64,000 nt of DNA from an uncultured Sphingomonadaceae bacterium (GCA_947493195.1 CANLQG010000005.1:1-64000); one strand, 5' to 3'; shown: positions 38,614 to 49,718, counted from the first letter of the stretch. Notes: a model not told the origin generated them from the letters alone. A program made the numbers and translations.

Positions 38614-39423
38614 ATGCCGATACCCGTACAGATCCACGACCGCAGGCGCCGGACAGACCGCCGTCGCAGCGAGCCGCATCCCGTCAGCGAGGACCTGGCA
38701 GCCGCGCTGACGCACGATGCGGTGGAGATCCTGTTCCAGCCACAGTTTCGCACCAGCGATGGCGCGCTGGCGGGTGCGGAGGCGCTGGTACGGTGGGATC
38801 ATCCGGAACACGGCAGCCTTGCCGGCGATTCGGTGGTGGCGATTGCCCAGTCCGGGGGCATCGCCCGCAGGCTTGCCCGATACATCGGGCGCATGGCCAT
38901 GACACAGGCGGCGCAGTGGCCCGATCACCTGCGTCTCTCGCTCAATGTCACGGCGATGGACCTGTTCGACCGGACATTCGGCGAAGACCTGCTGGACATG
39001 CTGGCAGACACAGGATTTCCCGCATCGCGCCTCACGCTGGAAATCACCGAGCAGGCACTGGTGGCCGACCTCGACCGTTCGGCCGAGCGGCTGCGCGTTC
39101 TGGCGGAAAGCGGTATTCGCATCGCGCTCGACGATTTCGGCGCGGGGTTTTGCAACTTCAGGTACCTGAAGGTGCTGCCGCTCCATGCGCTGAAACTGGA
39201 CCGCGCTATGATCGAGGGCATCGCGGCGGACGAGCGCGACCTCGCCGTGCTGCGCGGTATCGTCGCCATGGCCCGGGCGCTGGATATCGCGGTGATCGCC
39301 GAGGGGATCGAGACAAGCGAGCAACGCGATGTGGTAAGTCGCGAGGGTTGCGCGACCTGGCAGGGGTTCCTGGGCGGGAGACCGATGGCAAGTTCCGACT
39401 TTGCGGAGATGGCGAGCGCCTAA
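38614..39423 (+). CDS. EAL-domain cyclic-di-GMP phosphodiesterase
   Basis: A 269-residue stand-alone EAL protein. After a basic N-terminus (DRRRRTDRRRS) the domain keeps its catalytic set: EALVRWDHP, LNVTAMDL, LEITEQ, ALDDFGAGFCNFRYLKVLPLHALKLD, VIAEGIET and QGFLGGRPM. It is therefore predicted to hydrolyse c-di-GMP to pGpG, affecting motility and biofilm. No GGDEF, sensor or membrane domain is attached. The ATG at 38614 was chosen because residues upstream in frame belong to the antisense of nadK. Its 3' end overlaps mfd by 4 bp (convergent). Confidence 0.87.
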   Translation: MPIPVQIHDRRRRTDRRRSEPHPVSEDLAAALTHDAVEILFQPQFRTSDGALAGAEALVRWDHPEHGSLAGDSVVAIAQSGGIARRLARYIGRMAMTQAAQWPDHLRLSLNVTAMDLFDRTFGEDLLDMLADTGFPASRLTLEITEQALVADLDRSAERLRVLAESGIRIALDDFGAGFCNFRYLKVLPLHALKLDRAMIEGIAADERDLAVLRGIVAMARALDIAVIAEGIETSEQRDVVSREGCATWQGFLGGRPMASSDFAEMASA

Positions 39424-42400
39424 CCGCCCTTTTTCCTGGCCTTGCGCACGACGTTGCTAAGGCCCTTGGTCAACTGGAACAGGCCGTTCAGACGGCTTTC
39501 CGGATCGCCCCATGCGCGGTTGATCTGCAGCTTCATATCGGGGCGCAGCTTGGCCGTGCCTTTCAGCCGGTCGACATAGGCGACAAGGCCCACGGGATCG
39601 GGGAAATTGTTCTCGTGGAAGGTAACCAGCGTACCGCGCGCGCCCACTTCGATCTTGGCGATGCAGGCCTGGATGGCCTGGGCCTTGATCTCGATCAGGC
39701 GGATGAGGTTCTTGGTCGGCTGCGGCAATTCGCCGAAGCGGTCGATCATCTCGGCCGCCAGCGCCTCGACTTCGCCTTGCCCCTCTGCCTGGTTCAGGCG
39801 GCGGTAGAGTGCCATGCGCACGGCAAGGTCGGGCACGTATTCCTCGGGGATCATGATCGGCGCATCGACGGTGATCTGCGGGGAAAGGCCCGTGCGGTCC
39901 GCCTCCAGCCCCACATCGCCCGCCTTGGCGGCCATGATCGCATCTTCCAGCATCGACTGGTAGAGTTCGAACCCTACCTCGCGGATATGGCCCGACTGTT
40001 CGTCGCCCAGCAGGTTGCCGGCGCCGCGAATATCGAGGTCGTGGCTGGCGAGCTGGAAACCAGCGCCCAGCGAATCGAGGTCACCCAGCACTTTCAGCCG
40101 CTTTTGCGCCACTTCGGAAAGCGCCGTATCCTTTTCGGTGGTGAGGTACGCATAGGCGCGGATCTTGGCCCGGCCCACCCGGCCGCGCAGCTGGTATAGC
40201 TGGGCGAGGCCGAAGCGGTCGGCGCGGTGAATGATGATCGTGTTCGCGCTGGGCAGGTCCAACCCGCTTTCAACGATGGTGGTGGAGAGCAGCACCTCGT
40301 ACTTGCCCTCGTAGAAGGCGCTCATGCGCTCCTCGATCTCGCCCGCGGCCATCTGTCCGTGCGCGGCGATCACCTTCACTTCAGGCACGGTCTCGAGCAG
40401 CCAGTCTTCCAGCGCAGCCATGTCGGATATGCGAGGGACCACGATAAAGCTCTGCCCGCCGCGGTGGTGTTCGCGCAGCAGTGCTTCGCGGATTACCATG
40501 TCATCCCATTCCATCACGTAGGTCCGCACGGCGAGCCGGTCGACCGGCGGGGTCTTGATGGTGGAAAGCTCGCGCAGACCCGTCATGGCCATCTGCAGGG
40601 TACGCGGAATGGGCGTGGCGGTAAGGGTGAGCACGTGAACATCGGCGCGCAGCTGCTTCAGCTTCTCCTTGTGCGTCACGCCAAAGCGCTGCTCCTCGTC
40701 CACGATCACGAGGCCGAGGTTCTTGAACTTCGTGTTCTTGGAAAGGATCGCGTGGGTGCCGATCACGATATCCATGTCGCCCGATGTCAGGGCATCACGC
40801 GTGTCTTTCATCTCCTTGGCGGAGACGAGGCGCGAAAGGCGGCCGATCTTCAGCGGGAAGCCGGAAAAACGATCGACGAAATTCTGGAAGTGCTGGCGGG
40901 CGAGGAGGGTGGTGGGGGCGACCATCGCCACCTGTTGCCCGTTCATCGCTGCGACGAACGCCGCGCGCAGGGCCACTTCGGTCTTGCCGAAGCCCACGTC
41001 ACCGCAGACGAGGCGATCCATCGGCTTGCCGCTTTCCAGGTCGCGCAGCACGTCGCCGATAGCCTGTTCCTGGTCCTCGGTTTCCTCGTACTGGAAGCGG
41101 TCGAGGAACTGGTTGTAGCTCGCTTCCTCGGCCTCCAGCACCGGAGCCTTGCGCAGGGCGCGGCGGGCGGCGACTTCCATCAGCTCGCCCGCAATGGCCT
41201 GGATACGCTCCTTCAGGCGGGCGCGACGTTTCTGCCATGCCTCGCCGCCCAGCCTGTCGAGAGACGCGCCGTCCTCGCTGCTGCCGTAGCGCGAGAGCAC
41301 ATCGAGGTTCTCGACCGGGATGTAGAGCTTGTCGCCGCCCGCGTATTCCAGCATCACGCAGTCGTGCTGGCTCTTGCCCACGGTGATGGGTTCAAGGCCC
41401 AGGTACTTGCCGATGCCGTGGTCGATGTGGACCACAAGATCACCGCGCGACAATGCCTGCAACTCGGCTAGGAAGGCATCGGCGTCCTTCTTCTTCTTGC
41501 GGCGGCGAACGAGGCGGTCGCCCAGCAGGTCCTGCTCGGTGATGACCTCCACTTCGTCATTCGCGAAACCGGTGTCGAGCGGCAGCACCATTGCTGTCGT
41601 GCGGCCTTTTGCCGCCGCGCCCAGCGCCTCTTGCCAGGTTTCGACAAGGCCCACGGGCGTGCCCGCTTCCTCGATGATCGAGGTAATGCGGCTGCGCGAG
41701 CCGGTGGAATAGGCCGCCAGCAGCGGGCGTTTCCCGGCTTTGCCCAGATCCTTGAAGTGCGCGGCGGCAGCCTCGTACACGTTCTTGCCGGCGGAACGCT
41801 CGGGCGTGAAATCTCGCGCGGAGCGGAAGCCGAAATCCACCACCTTGCCGCTTTCTGGCTCGGCAAAGATCGAGGTGCGGTGGATGGGCCAGTCCCCCAT
41901 CGCACTGCCGAATTCGTCCTGCGTCAGATAAAGCGATTGCGGATCGAGCGGGCGATAGCTGCCCTTGGCCTGTCCCGAAATATCGCCGCGCTGGCGGTGA
42001 TAATCGCTGATATCCTTAAGCCGTTCCTCGGCCGCGGGCAGCGCGCCGGAATCAATTACCAGCACATCGTCCCTGCCAAGGTGATCGAACAGTGTGGAGA
42101 GGCGCTCCTCGAACAGCGGCAGCCAGTGCTCCATGCCCGCCATGCGCCGCCCGTCGCTGATCGCCTCGTATAGCGGGTCTTGCGTGGCGTGCGCGCCGAA
42201 CATCTCGCGATAGCGGCTGCGGAAGCGTTTTATGCTGTCATCGTCCAGCAATGCCTCGCTCGCAGGCAAGAGCAGGTGGGAATCGATACGGTCGGTCGTG
42301 CGCTGCGTGCCGGGATCGAACAGGCGCAGGCTCTCCAGCTCGTCGCCGAAAAAATCGAGGCGCAGGCCCGCCTCCAGGCCGCTGGGGTAAATATCGACGA

Positions 42401-42902
42401 TGGAGCCTCGCATGGCGAATTCGCCGGTGTCCACCACCGTATCGACGCGGGTATATCCCTGCTTGCGCAGCAGCGCGGCCAGGCTCTCGTGCCCGATCTC
42501 GGTGCCCACCTTGAACTCGCGCACCGCCTCGCGGATGCGGAAAGGCGTGAGCACGCGCTGCAGCAGGGCGTTGATCGTGGTGACGACAAGCTGGTTCCCT
42601 TTCCCAGCAGACTGCAGCGAATGAAGCGCCGCCAGACGCCGCGCGCTTACCGACAGGGCAGGGCTGGCGCGGTCGTAAGGCAGGCAGTCCCACGCGGGGA
42701 ACTCGATCACCTGCAATTCGGGGGCGAAGAAATGCGCCGCGTCCGTCACCGCTCGCATGGCCGCATCGTCGGGCGCGATGAAGACGGCGCGCTTCTTTGC
42801 TGCGCGGGCAAGGTCGGCCAGCACCATGGGCTGCGCGCCGCGCACCACGCTGGCGAGCGTGAGCGGCGACTTGGCCGACAGGATACGGGAAAGATCGGGC
42901 AT
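39420..42902 (-). CDS. mfd: Transcription-repair coupling factor Mfd
   Basis: A 1160-residue translocase that removes RNA polymerase stalled at lesions and recruits UvrA. The N-terminal UvrB-homology region is followed by the RNAP-interaction domain ([17 protein letters not shown]). The RecG-like motor has [18 protein letters not shown] (Walker A), [11 protein letters not shown] (DEEQ), [11 protein letters not shown] and [14 protein letters not shown]. The C-terminal TRCF domain carries [18 protein letters not shown]. Length is normal. Confidence 0.98.
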   Translation of the reverse strand: MPDLSRILSAKSPLTLASVVRGAQPMVLADLARAAKKRAVFIAPDDAAMRAVTDAAHFFAPELQVIEFPAWDCLPYDRASPALSVSARRLAALHSLQSAGKGNQLVVTTINALLQRVLTPFRIREAVREFKVGTEIGHESLAALLRKQGYTRVDTVVDTGEFAMRGSIVDIYPSGLEAGLRLDFFGDELESLRLFDPGTQRTTDRIDSHLLLPASEALLDDDSIKRFRSRYREMFGAHATQDPLYEAISDGRRMAGMEHWLPLFEERLSTLFDHLGRDDVLVIDSGALPAAEERLKDISDYHRQRGDISGQAKGSYRPLDPQSLYLTQDEFGSAMGDWPIHRTSIFAEPESGKVVDFGFRSARDFTPERSAGKNVYEAAAAHFKDLGKAGKRPLLAAYSTGSRSRITSIIEEAGTPVGLVETWQEALGAAAKGRTTAMVLPLDTGFANDEVEVITEQDLLGDRLVRRRKKKKDADAFLAELQALSRGDLVVHIDHGIGKYLGLEPITVGKSQHDCVMLEYAGGDKLYIPVENLDVLSRYGSSEDGASLDRLGGEAWQKRRARLKERIQAIAGELMEVAARRALRKAPVLEAEEASYNQFLDRFQYEETEDQEQAIGDVLRDLESGKPMDRLVCGDVGFGKTEVALRAAFVAAMNGQQVAMVAPTTLLARQHFQNFVDRFSGFPLKIGRLSRLVSAKEMKDTRDALTSGDMDIVIGTHAILSKNTKFKNLGLVIVDEEQRFGVTHKEKLKQLRADVHVLTLTATPIPRTLQMAMTGLRELSTIKTPPVDRLAVRTYVMEWDDMVIREALLREHHRGGQSFIVVPRISDMAALEDWLLETVPEVKVIAAHGQMAAGEIEERMSAFYEGKYEVLLSTTIVESGLDLPSANTIIIHRADRFGLAQLYQLRGRVGRAKIRAYAYLTTEKDTALSEVAQKRLKVLGDLDSLGAGFQLASHDLDIRGAGNLLGDEQSGHIREVGFELYQSMLEDAIMAAKAGDVGLEADRTGLSPQITVDAPIMIPEEYVPDLAVRMALYRRLNQAEGQGEVEALAAEMIDRFGELPQPTKNLIRLIEIKAQAIQACIAKIEVGARGTLVTFHENNFPDPVGLVAYVDRLKGTAKLRPDMKLQINRAWGDPESRLNGLFQLTKGLSNVVRKARKKGG

Positions 42903-42951
42903 GAAGTTCTGGAAGGTTTAAGCGGCCGAGTGGTTCCGCCGCGCCTTGCCC

Positions 42952-43224
42952 TTAGATTTTCACATAGTCCAGCTTGCGCATGGCATCCATCTGCTGGCCG
43001 GCGAATTCGGCAGGCACATCCTGCGTGCCGAGAGCCCATGCCATGACGTCCACATCGTCACGGTCCAGCAGCGCCTCGAACCAGGCAAGGCCGTCCTCGT
43101 CCCATTGGGCATGGTACGTATCGAAATAGCCGCCGAACATGTAGTCCGCCTCGCGCGTGCCGCGGTGCCAGGCGCGGAAGCGGGCGCGGTTCAGGCGGGT
43201 GGCAAGATCGGCTTGGTCGGTCAT
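42952..43224 (-). CDS. sdhE: Succinate dehydrogenase assembly factor SdhE
   Basis: A 90-residue small acidic protein with the RGxxE flavinylation motif in WHRGTREADYMFGGYFD, typical of SdhE (YgfY/Sdh5). It helps attach FAD covalently to SdhA. It lies upstream of mfd in the same direction with a 49-bp gap. Confidence 0.93.
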   Translation of the reverse strand: MTDQADLATRLNRARFRAWHRGTREADYMFGGYFDTYHAQWDEDGLAWFEALLDRDDVDVMAWALGTQDVPAEFAGQQMDAMRKLDYVKI

Positions 43225-43228
43225 TGAA

Positions 43229-43258
43229 AACGGGGCCCCTCAGGCGAGAGGCCCCGTC
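43229..43258 (-). terminator. Terminator between the small secreted protein gene and sdhE
   Basis: On the minus strand ACGGGGCCTCTCGCCTGAGGGGCC folds into a GC stem (ACGGGGCC/GGCCCCGT) and runs into TTTT. It follows the gene at 43279-43713 and ends just before the sdhE start. Confidence 0.78.
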
Positions 43259-43278
43259 TAACCACTATGGCGCGCCGA

Positions 43279-43713
43279 TCAAGGGTGCGTGTGGGTGTAG
43301 AGGGTGGTGGACTTCTCGATCATCCCATCCATTTCCTCGGTCAGGGCGGCCAGTTGCTCCTCGCCGCCCGCCATTTCCGTCAGCGCGGCGACGAAGGCCA
43401 TCCGGCCCGCCGGGGCGTGGCTGTCGAACACTGCCATCCCGCCCGGCATGTCGGCCACGGTGATGATATCGTAGTCGGGGTTCATCATGACCCAGTGGAT
43501 GGTTTGCGGCGATGCGCCAGATGCTTCGCGTGCAGGATTGACGTAGGTGTTCATGACCTCAAGCCAGCGTTGCTCGTCGGCCCCGTCGGCAAACTTGAAC
43601 ATGGTAACAGCGTAGGTCGTGCGCGCTTCTTCCGGTTCATCTTGCGCGACAACCGGAGTCGCGGTGACAGCAAGTACCGCGGCACAAGCGACAAGTTTCA
43701 GAGATTTGAGCAT
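43279..43713 (-). CDS. Secreted protein of unknown function (144 aa)
   Basis: A Sec signal peptide (MLKSLKLVACAAVLAVTATPVVAQ) is followed by a compact domain of about 120 residues with alternating beta/alpha pattern: YAVTMFKFADGADEQRWLEVM, IHWVMMNPDYDIITVADMPGGM and FVAALTEMAGG. The pattern recalls dimeric alpha-beta barrel (ABM-like) folds, but no family is certain. The mature protein is acidic and periplasmic. Its 5' leader contains two small dyads (43729-43771). Confidence 0.8.
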   Translation of the reverse strand: MLKSLKLVACAAVLAVTATPVVAQDEPEEARTTYAVTMFKFADGADEQRWLEVMNTYVNPAREASGASPQTIHWVMMNPDYDIITVADMPGGMAVFDSHAPAGRMAFVAALTEMAGGEEQLAALTEEMDGMIEKSTTLYTHTHP

Positions 43714-43864
43714 AAAAGTCCCCCTATGACCGGGAGTTCATCCCGGTTCTGAGCGACCCTCGGGAAGGGTGCTACCACGTTCCGCCGAAAGCGCGAAATC
43801 GCAGGCGTTGACGCTTTGGCGGCGGGTGCTTCGCTTTGGCGACGGAATTTACTAGAGCACGGTC

Positions 43865-45934
43865 ATGCGTCCCGAAATCCTCATCCCGCTCTTTGCCGAG
43901 ACCGACGGGCTCGATGGCATCGGGCCCAAGCTGAAAAAGCCGCTGGAAAAGCTGGGCCTCACCCGCGTGCGCGATGTGCTTTACCACCTGCCAGAACGGT
44001 TCGTGGTGCGCCGGGCGGTGACGGACCTCGACGATGCAGGTGTGGGCGAACAGGTCGTGGTCGCGCTGGACATCGTGGAACACCGCGCCAGCCGGTCTCC
44101 GCGCGGTCCCTATCGTGTCATGGCGAGCGATGCGAAAGGCAACATCTGCGCGCTCACCTATTTCGGGCGGGCCAGCTACACCGCGAAGAAGCAGCTGCCG
44201 GTGGGCGAGAAGCGCTGGGTGGCGGGTCGGCTCGACCAGTACGACCAGATGCTGCAGATCGTGCATCCCGATCACGTTGCGGAAAAGTCCGAACAGGCGA
44301 TGGGCCAGATGGTGGAGCCGATCTACCGCCTTTCCGAAGGCCTGACCCAGCCGAGGATCGCCAGCCTTGTCGAGCAATCGCTGGAGCGTGCGCCGGACCT
44401 GCCCGAATGGATCGAGCCGTCCACGTTCCGCCGAGAGGGGTGGCCTTCGTGGCGTGAAGCCATCGCGCAGGCGCACAAGGGAGAGAGTGCGAAGGCGCGC
44501 GACCGGCTGGCCTATGACGAACTGTTCGCCAATGCGCTGGCGCTGATGCTGGTTCGCGAGAGCAACCGCAAGCGCAAGGGACAGCCCCTGCAGGGCGACG
44601 GACACCTGCGCGACAAGCTGCAACTGCCGTTCCCGCTCACCGGCGCACAGCGGCGCAGCATAGACGAGGTCGCGGGCGACATGGCGCAAAGCTCTCCGAT
44701 GCTGCGCCTGCTGCAGGGCGACGTGGGCGCGGGCAAGACGGTGGTCGCTCTGGAATCGATGCTAGTCGCGGTGGAGGCGGGCGCGCAGGCTGCCATGCTC
44801 GCCCCGACCGAACTGCTCGCCCGCCAGCATCTCGAGACCTTGCGCGAAATGGCGCGCCCCACGGGTGTCGAGATCGCGCTGCTGACGGGCCGCGACAAGG
44901 GCAAGGCGCGCGAGTCCATCCTCATGGGCCTGCTCGATGGTTCCATCGACATTGTGGTGGGCACACACGCGATTTTCCAGCAAAGCGTCGCGTACAGGAA
45001 CCTCGGCCTGGTGGTGATCGACGAACAGCACCGCTTCGGTGTGTCGCAGCGCCTGATGCTTGCGCAAAAGGGCAGGGTCACCCCGCACACGCTGGCGATG
45101 ACGGCAACGCCGATCCCGCGCACGCTGGTGCTGGCCAATCACGGCGAGATGGAAGTCAGCCGCCTCGACGAACTGCCGCCGGGCAGGCAGGCCATCGACA
45201 CCCGTGTGCTGCCCGTCGACCGGCTGGAGGATATCGTTGCTGCGGTGGGCAGGCATATGGAGAGCGGCCAGCAGGCCTACTGGGTCTGCCCGATGGTGCG
45301 CGACAGCGAGACGATGGACGACGACATCGCCGCCGCCGAAGCGCGCTACGCTGGCCTGAAGGAACGTTTCGGCGATGATGTGGTGCTGGTCCACGGCCAG
45401 CTCGCACCCGAACAGAAAGACGCCGGCATGGCGCGCTTCGCCGCAGGCGAGGCGAAGGTGCTGGTGGCGACCACGGTGATCGAGGTGGGCGTGGACGTGC
45501 CCAATGCCACGCTGATGGTAATAGAACAGGCAGAGCGCTTCGGGCTCGCCCAGCTGCACCAGTTGCGCGGCCGGGTGGGGCGCGGCAGCGAGAAATCGAC
45601 TTGCCTGCTGCTGCGCTCCAGCGAACTGAGCGAGACCGGCAAGAAGCGCCTCGAACTGATGAAAAGCAGCCAGGACGGCTTCCTGCTGGCCGAGGAGGAC
45701 CTGAAACTGCGCGGCGGCGGAGAGCTGCTGGGCACGCGGCAAAGCGGGGAGGAAGGTTTCTCTATCGCCACGCTGGAACAGGTGACCCGGCTGCTCGACA
45801 TGGCCAATGCCGATGCGAAGATGCTGGTGGAGCAGCAGGGCGGTCTGGCCAACCCCGAACGCGGCGAGGCGGCGCGCACCGTGCTCTACCTGCTGGAACG
45901 GGACTGGGGCGTGCAGACACTGCGCGGTGGGTAG
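43865..45934 (+). CDS. recG: ATP-dependent DNA helicase RecG
   Basis: A 689-residue helicase that reverses stalled forks and processes Holliday junctions. The N-terminal OB/wedge domain (VRDVLYHLPERFVVRR) is followed by helicase motifs LQGDVGAGKTVVALES (I), VVIDEQHRFGVSQR (II, DEQH), [10 protein letters not shown] (III), [41 protein letters not shown] (V-VI) and the TRG region LRGGGELLGTRQSGE. Length is normal for RecG. The start ATG at 43865 gives the expected N-terminus. Confidence 0.97.
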   Translation: MRPEILIPLFAETDGLDGIGPKLKKPLEKLGLTRVRDVLYHLPERFVVRRAVTDLDDAGVGEQVVVALDIVEHRASRSPRGPYRVMASDAKGNICALTYFGRASYTAKKQLPVGEKRWVAGRLDQYDQMLQIVHPDHVAEKSEQAMGQMVEPIYRLSEGLTQPRIASLVEQSLERAPDLPEWIEPSTFRREGWPSWREAIAQAHKGESAKARDRLAYDELFANALALMLVRESNRKRKGQPLQGDGHLRDKLQLPFPLTGAQRRSIDEVAGDMAQSSPMLRLLQGDVGAGKTVVALESMLVAVEAGAQAAMLAPTELLARQHLETLREMARPTGVEIALLTGRDKGKARESILMGLLDGSIDIVVGTHAIFQQSVAYRNLGLVVIDEQHRFGVSQRLMLAQKGRVTPHTLAMTATPIPRTLVLANHGEMEVSRLDELPPGRQAIDTRVLPVDRLEDIVAAVGRHMESGQQAYWVCPMVRDSETMDDDIAAAEARYAGLKERFGDDVVLVHGQLAPEQKDAGMARFAAGEAKVLVATTVIEVGVDVPNATLMVIEQAERFGLAQLHQLRGRVGRGSEKSTCLLLRSSELSETGKKRLELMKSSQDGFLLAEEDLKLRGGGELLGTRQSGEEGFSIATLEQVTRLLDMANADAKMLVEQQGGLANPERGEAARTVLYLLERDWGVQTLRGG

Positions 45935-46036
45935 CTGAAAAACCGGATTGCGCGGCGTGCAAATCGGAGTAATCAGCAGCTTCCGGCTGGTAGAGCAGGA
46001 AGGGCCTGCTGCAAGCCTGGTGGATTTTTCCCATAT

Positions 46037-47611
46037 ATGATCTTTGACCGGGTCAAGCCGCTCGACGCCATCCTTGCGACGGCAGAGCGCAAATCCCTGC
46101 ATCGCACACTTTCTGGTCTCCAGTTGATGCTCTTCGGCATCGGCTGCATCATCGGCACGGGTATCTTCGTTCTCACCGCAGCCGGCGCGCAAAAGGCCGG
46201 GCCGGGCTTGATGCTGGCGTTCCTCATTGCAGGCGCTGTCTGCATCGTCGCCGCGCTTTGCTATGCCGAGGTGGCGGCGATGATCCCAGTGGCCGGGTCG
46301 GCCTATACCTACACCTATGCCTCGTCGGGCGAATTTCTCGCCTGGACGGTCGGCTGGGCGCTGATCCTGGAATATGCCGTTGCCGCCAGCGCGGTTTCCG
46401 TCGGTTGGTCCGGCTATTTCAGCGGCACGATCCTGCAGGAATTCCTGGGGCTCCAGCTGCCGCCGTGGCTTTCTGCCGGGCCACTTGCGTTGGGCGGCGC
46501 TCCGGGCGGTCTGATCAACCTGCCCGCCATGATCATTGCCCTGCTGGTGACCTGGCTGCTGATGATCGGCACCAGCGAAAGCGCGCGCGTCAATGCCGTG
46601 CTGGTGGCCATCAAGGTGGCGGCGCTGACGGCCTTCGTGGCCCTGACGCTGACCAGCCCCGAATTCGATACCGCGCGCTTCAACCCGTTCCTGCCCGCCG
46701 GCGTGCTGGGCGAATTCGGGTCGGGCCTCGGCGCAGTGGGCGCGGCGGCGACGATCTTCTTCGCCTATGTCGGTTTCGACGCGGTTTCCACCGCAGCCGA
46801 AGAGACGAAAGACCCGCAGCGCAACGTGCCCTTTGGCCTGATCGGGTCGCTGCTGTTCTGCACGGTCTTTTACATCCTGGTTGCCGCGGGGGCGATCGGG
46901 ACGATCGGCGGCCAGCCTATCATGGGGCCAACGGGCGTTCCGTTCCCCGCAGGTAGCGAGGAACTGGCGCGCCAGTGCGCGATGCCGCAATATGCCGCCG
47001 CCCTGGTATGCTCTGACGAGGCGCTGGCCCACGTCCTGCGCCAGATCGGGTTTTCCGGTGTTGGCAACATGCTGGGCATCGCGGCCTTCCTTGCGCTGCC
47101 ATCGGTGATCCTGGTGCTGATCTTCGCGCAGACCCGCATCTTCTTCGTGATGAGCCGCGATGGCCTGCTGCCCGAACGCCTGAGCGCCGTTCACCCCAAA
47201 TGGAAGACACCGCACGTCGTCACCATGATGACCGGCCTGGTGGTTGCCGTTGGCGCGGCCTTCTTCCCGGTCGGCATGCTGGCCGATTACGCCAATGCGG
47301 GCACGCTTTATGCCTTCTTCATGGTCGCGGTAACGGTGATGGTGCTACGCCGGAAAGATCCCACCCGGCACAGGCCCTTCCGCATGGCGGGCGTGTGGAT
47401 TGTTGCACCCCTCACGCTGGGGGGGTGTCTCTACCTCTACCTCAATCTGCCGTGGCAGGCGATCCTCGTGCTCCCGGTATGGGCCGTGATCGGGCTGCTC
47501 GTCTATTTTGGCTACAGCCGCCGCCGCAGCCACCTGGGCCGGGGCATTGTCGAGGTAGTCGACGAGGTGGCTGGCGAGGAGACTGCAATCCCGATCCATC
47601 CCCCGGCCTGA
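46037..47611 (+). CDS. APC-superfamily amino acid permease
   Basis: A 524-residue transporter with about 12 membrane helices. Markers are GCIIGTGIFVLTAAGAQKAGP in helix 1, CYAEVAAMIPVAGSAYTY, FFAYVGFDAVSTAAEETKDPQRNVP and a conserved RIFFVMSRDGLLPE loop. This pattern fits the cationic amino acid transporter (CAT/YfnA) group. Substrate is not determined. It stands alone between recG and the DUF885 gene. Confidence 0.9.
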   Translation: MIFDRVKPLDAILATAERKSLHRTLSGLQLMLFGIGCIIGTGIFVLTAAGAQKAGPGLMLAFLIAGAVCIVAALCYAEVAAMIPVAGSAYTYTYASSGEFLAWTVGWALILEYAVAASAVSVGWSGYFSGTILQEFLGLQLPPWLSAGPLALGGAPGGLINLPAMIIALLVTWLLMIGTSESARVNAVLVAIKVAALTAFVALTLTSPEFDTARFNPFLPAGVLGEFGSGLGAVGAAATIFFAYVGFDAVSTAAEETKDPQRNVPFGLIGSLLFCTVFYILVAAGAIGTIGGQPIMGPTGVPFPAGSEELARQCAMPQYAAALVCSDEALAHVLRQIGFSGVGNMLGIAAFLALPSVILVLIFAQTRIFFVMSRDGLLPERLSAVHPKWKTPHVVTMMTGLVVAVGAAFFPVGMLADYANAGTLYAFFMVAVTVMVLRRKDPTRHRPFRMAGVWIVAPLTLGGCLYLYLNLPWQAILVLPVWAVIGLLVYFGYSRRRSHLGRGIVEVVDEVAGEETAIPIHPPA

Positions 47612-47693
47612 CGAAGGGCAGGGCACTGCTGCGCTTGCCAAATGCTTCGGCGGGGCTAGTCTCCGCCGAAACCATTTGCCGGAGTGCCCACCC

Positions 47694-49463
47694 TTGACCC
47701 ACCGTTTCCTCGCCGCATCCGCCCTGGCGCTGGCCGTCGCCGTGCCGCAGCCCCTTTTCGCACAGACAGCCGAGGACGATTTCACCCAGCTGCGCGAGGA
47801 AGTGTGGCAATGGACGCTCGATAATTCGCCGTGGCTGTCCACCAGCATCGGTGACCGGCGCAACGATGGCGACCTGGGCGATCCATCGCTGGAAGGTTAC
47901 GAACGGCAACTTGCCGAAACCCGCGAATATCTCGCGCGGCTTGAAGCCATCGACGAGGACGCGCTGCCCGAAACCCTCGCCATCGACTATGCGCTGATGG
48001 AACGCGATTTCCGCGATACGATTGAAGCATCGCAGTTTGACCAGACCCGTTACATCACTTTTACCAACCGCGGCGGGCCGCAGGGCGCGATTGCCGGGCT
48101 GCCCTATTCCTCGCCGCTGTTCACCGTGGCCGATTACGACAGTTACCTGACACGGATCGAAAGTTTTCCCGCCTATATCCAGGTATTTATCGCCCGCAAT
48201 GAAGGCGGTATCGAGCGCGGGCTGACGCAGCCGTGCGAGCCGATGGAAGGGTACGCGGATTCGGTCAGCGGCCTGATTGCCGAAACACCGGAAGATTCGG
48301 TCTGGTGGCAGGCTTTCGACACGCGCCCTTCCGCAATCGCGGAAAGCGACTGGGCGGACTTGCAGGTCCGCGCCCGCGCCGCGATTAGCGACGGGGCGTT
48401 CGAGGGGCTCGGCACCTTCCTTGAATACTACGAGGAAGAATATGCCCCCAACTGCCGTACCGGTGCATCGCCAGGCATCGGTGAGACGCCCGGCGGGCAG
48501 GAGTACTACGCCTACCGCGTGCGCAGCTTCACCACCACCGACATGACGCCGCAGGAGGTTCACGATCTGGGCCTTTCCGAAGTGGCGCGCATCCGGGCCG
48601 AGATGGAAGCCGTGGCGGCAGAAGCCGGCTTCGAAAGCCGCGAAGAATTCATCGAACACCTGCGTACTGATCCGCAGTATTACCCGGCGGACGAGGAAAG
48701 CTACCTGCAGTACACCGCTGCGCTGGCCAAGGAGATCGACGGGTGGATGCCGCGCCTGTTCGGGAAGCTGCCGCGCCTGCCCTATACCGTGGAGCCGATC
48801 CCGGCGGCAAGCGCGCCCGGCAACACCACCGCCTATTACGAGAGCGGATCCATCGCCACGGGACAACCGGGCATCTACCGCCTGAACCTGACCGAACTCG
48901 ACCAGCGGCCGCTGTGGGAACTGCCCGCACTCGGCGTGCATGAGGCGGTACCGGGCCATCACCACCAGATTTCGCTGCAGCAGGAACTGGATATCCATCC
49001 CCTGCGCGCCAATGGAACCTTCTTCACCGTGTTCGTAGAGGGCTGGGGTCTTTATTCGGAGCGGCTGGGCATCGAGATGGGCCTCTACGATACGCCGGCG
49101 AAGGAAATGGGCCGGCTTTCCTACGAGATGTGGCGGGCCAATCGCCTCGTCGTCGATACCGGGTTGCATGCCCTGGGATGGACGCGCCAGCAGGCGGTCG
49201 ATTTCATGCTGGAGAACACTGCCCTGTCCGAAGGCAACATCAATGCCGAGGTCAATCGCTACATCACCTGGCCGGGGCAGGCGCTCGCTTACAAGCTGGG
49301 CGAACTGAAAATCCGCGAACTGCGTGCCCTTGCGGAAGAGCAGCTGGGCGAGGATTTCGACCTGCGCGCCTTCCACGATACGGTACTGGAAAACGGCTCG
49401 GTCCCGCTCGATGTGCTGGAAGCGCACGTGAACGCATGGATCGCGAGCGAACTGGCGGGCTAG
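47694..49463 (+). CDS. DUF885 family secreted metallohydrolase
   Basis: A 589-residue protein with a signal peptide ([23 protein letters not shown]). The zinc-type motif [19 protein letters not shown] and the later [48 protein letters not shown] are typical of DUF885, related to M32/M3-type peptidases. Substrate is unknown; probably a periplasmic peptidase. Start TTG at 47694, 9 nt after GGAG, fits best; an alternative TTG lies at 47676. The C-terminus ends in a helical domain ([16 protein letters not shown]). Confidence 0.85.
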   Translation: MTHRFLAASALALAVAVPQPLFAQTAEDDFTQLREEVWQWTLDNSPWLSTSIGDRRNDGDLGDPSLEGYERQLAETREYLARLEAIDEDALPETLAIDYALMERDFRDTIEASQFDQTRYITFTNRGGPQGAIAGLPYSSPLFTVADYDSYLTRIESFPAYIQVFIARNEGGIERGLTQPCEPMEGYADSVSGLIAETPEDSVWWQAFDTRPSAIAESDWADLQVRARAAISDGAFEGLGTFLEYYEEEYAPNCRTGASPGIGETPGGQEYYAYRVRSFTTTDMTPQEVHDLGLSEVARIRAEMEAVAAEAGFESREEFIEHLRTDPQYYPADEESYLQYTAALAKEIDGWMPRLFGKLPRLPYTVEPIPAASAPGNTTAYYESGSIATGQPGIYRLNLTELDQRPLWELPALGVHEAVPGHHHQISLQQELDIHPLRANGTFFTVFVEGWGLYSERLGIEMGLYDTPAKEMGRLSYEMWRANRLVVDTGLHALGWTRQQAVDFMLENTALSEGNINAEVNRYITWPGQALAYKLGELKIRELRALAEEQLGEDFDLRAFHDTVLENGSVPLDVLEAHVNAWIASELAG

Positions 49464-49718
49464 GTTTCCTACAGGTGGCAAGGTTGGCGAGGGGGAAGGA
49501 ATGCGCTTCTTTTCCCCTCATCCCGCCACGCATCCTGCGCCTTCCCACCCCACCCGCCTTTTTGACACCAAGACTGTGTTCCATGTGTTCCAGGTTAGTT
49601 GGAATTGCTGGTAATCGCGCAGTTGCCACCGGTTCATCTTGCCTGCCCTACGCCGCGCCCCTAAACGGCTCCCCAATTCCCAGAACAAGGCGTTAGTCCT
49701 CCCAGTGAAGTCCTCCAC
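49464..49718. other. Intergenic region, 255 bp
   Basis: No ORF with a credible start and SD was seen. It includes a purine-rich stretch near 49491, a pyrimidine-rich stretch, and a TTGACA hexamer at 49562-49567 without a good -10 at 17 bp. The lolCE promoter is probably here. Confidence 0.5.

Noticed and set aside
44762..47215. Minus-strand ORF (817 codons) across recG and the permease gene
   Set aside because: It spans two real plus-strand genes and has no family motif.
47442..49481. Long minus-strand ORF (679 codons) opposite the DUF885 gene
   Set aside because: The plus strand has a signal peptide, metal motif and SD; the antisense frame is stop-poor only because of high GC.
49578..49590. 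LexA box upstream of lolCE (GTTC…GTTC)
   Set aside because: The two GTTC half-sites are separated by 5 bp, not 7, so it does not fit the box.
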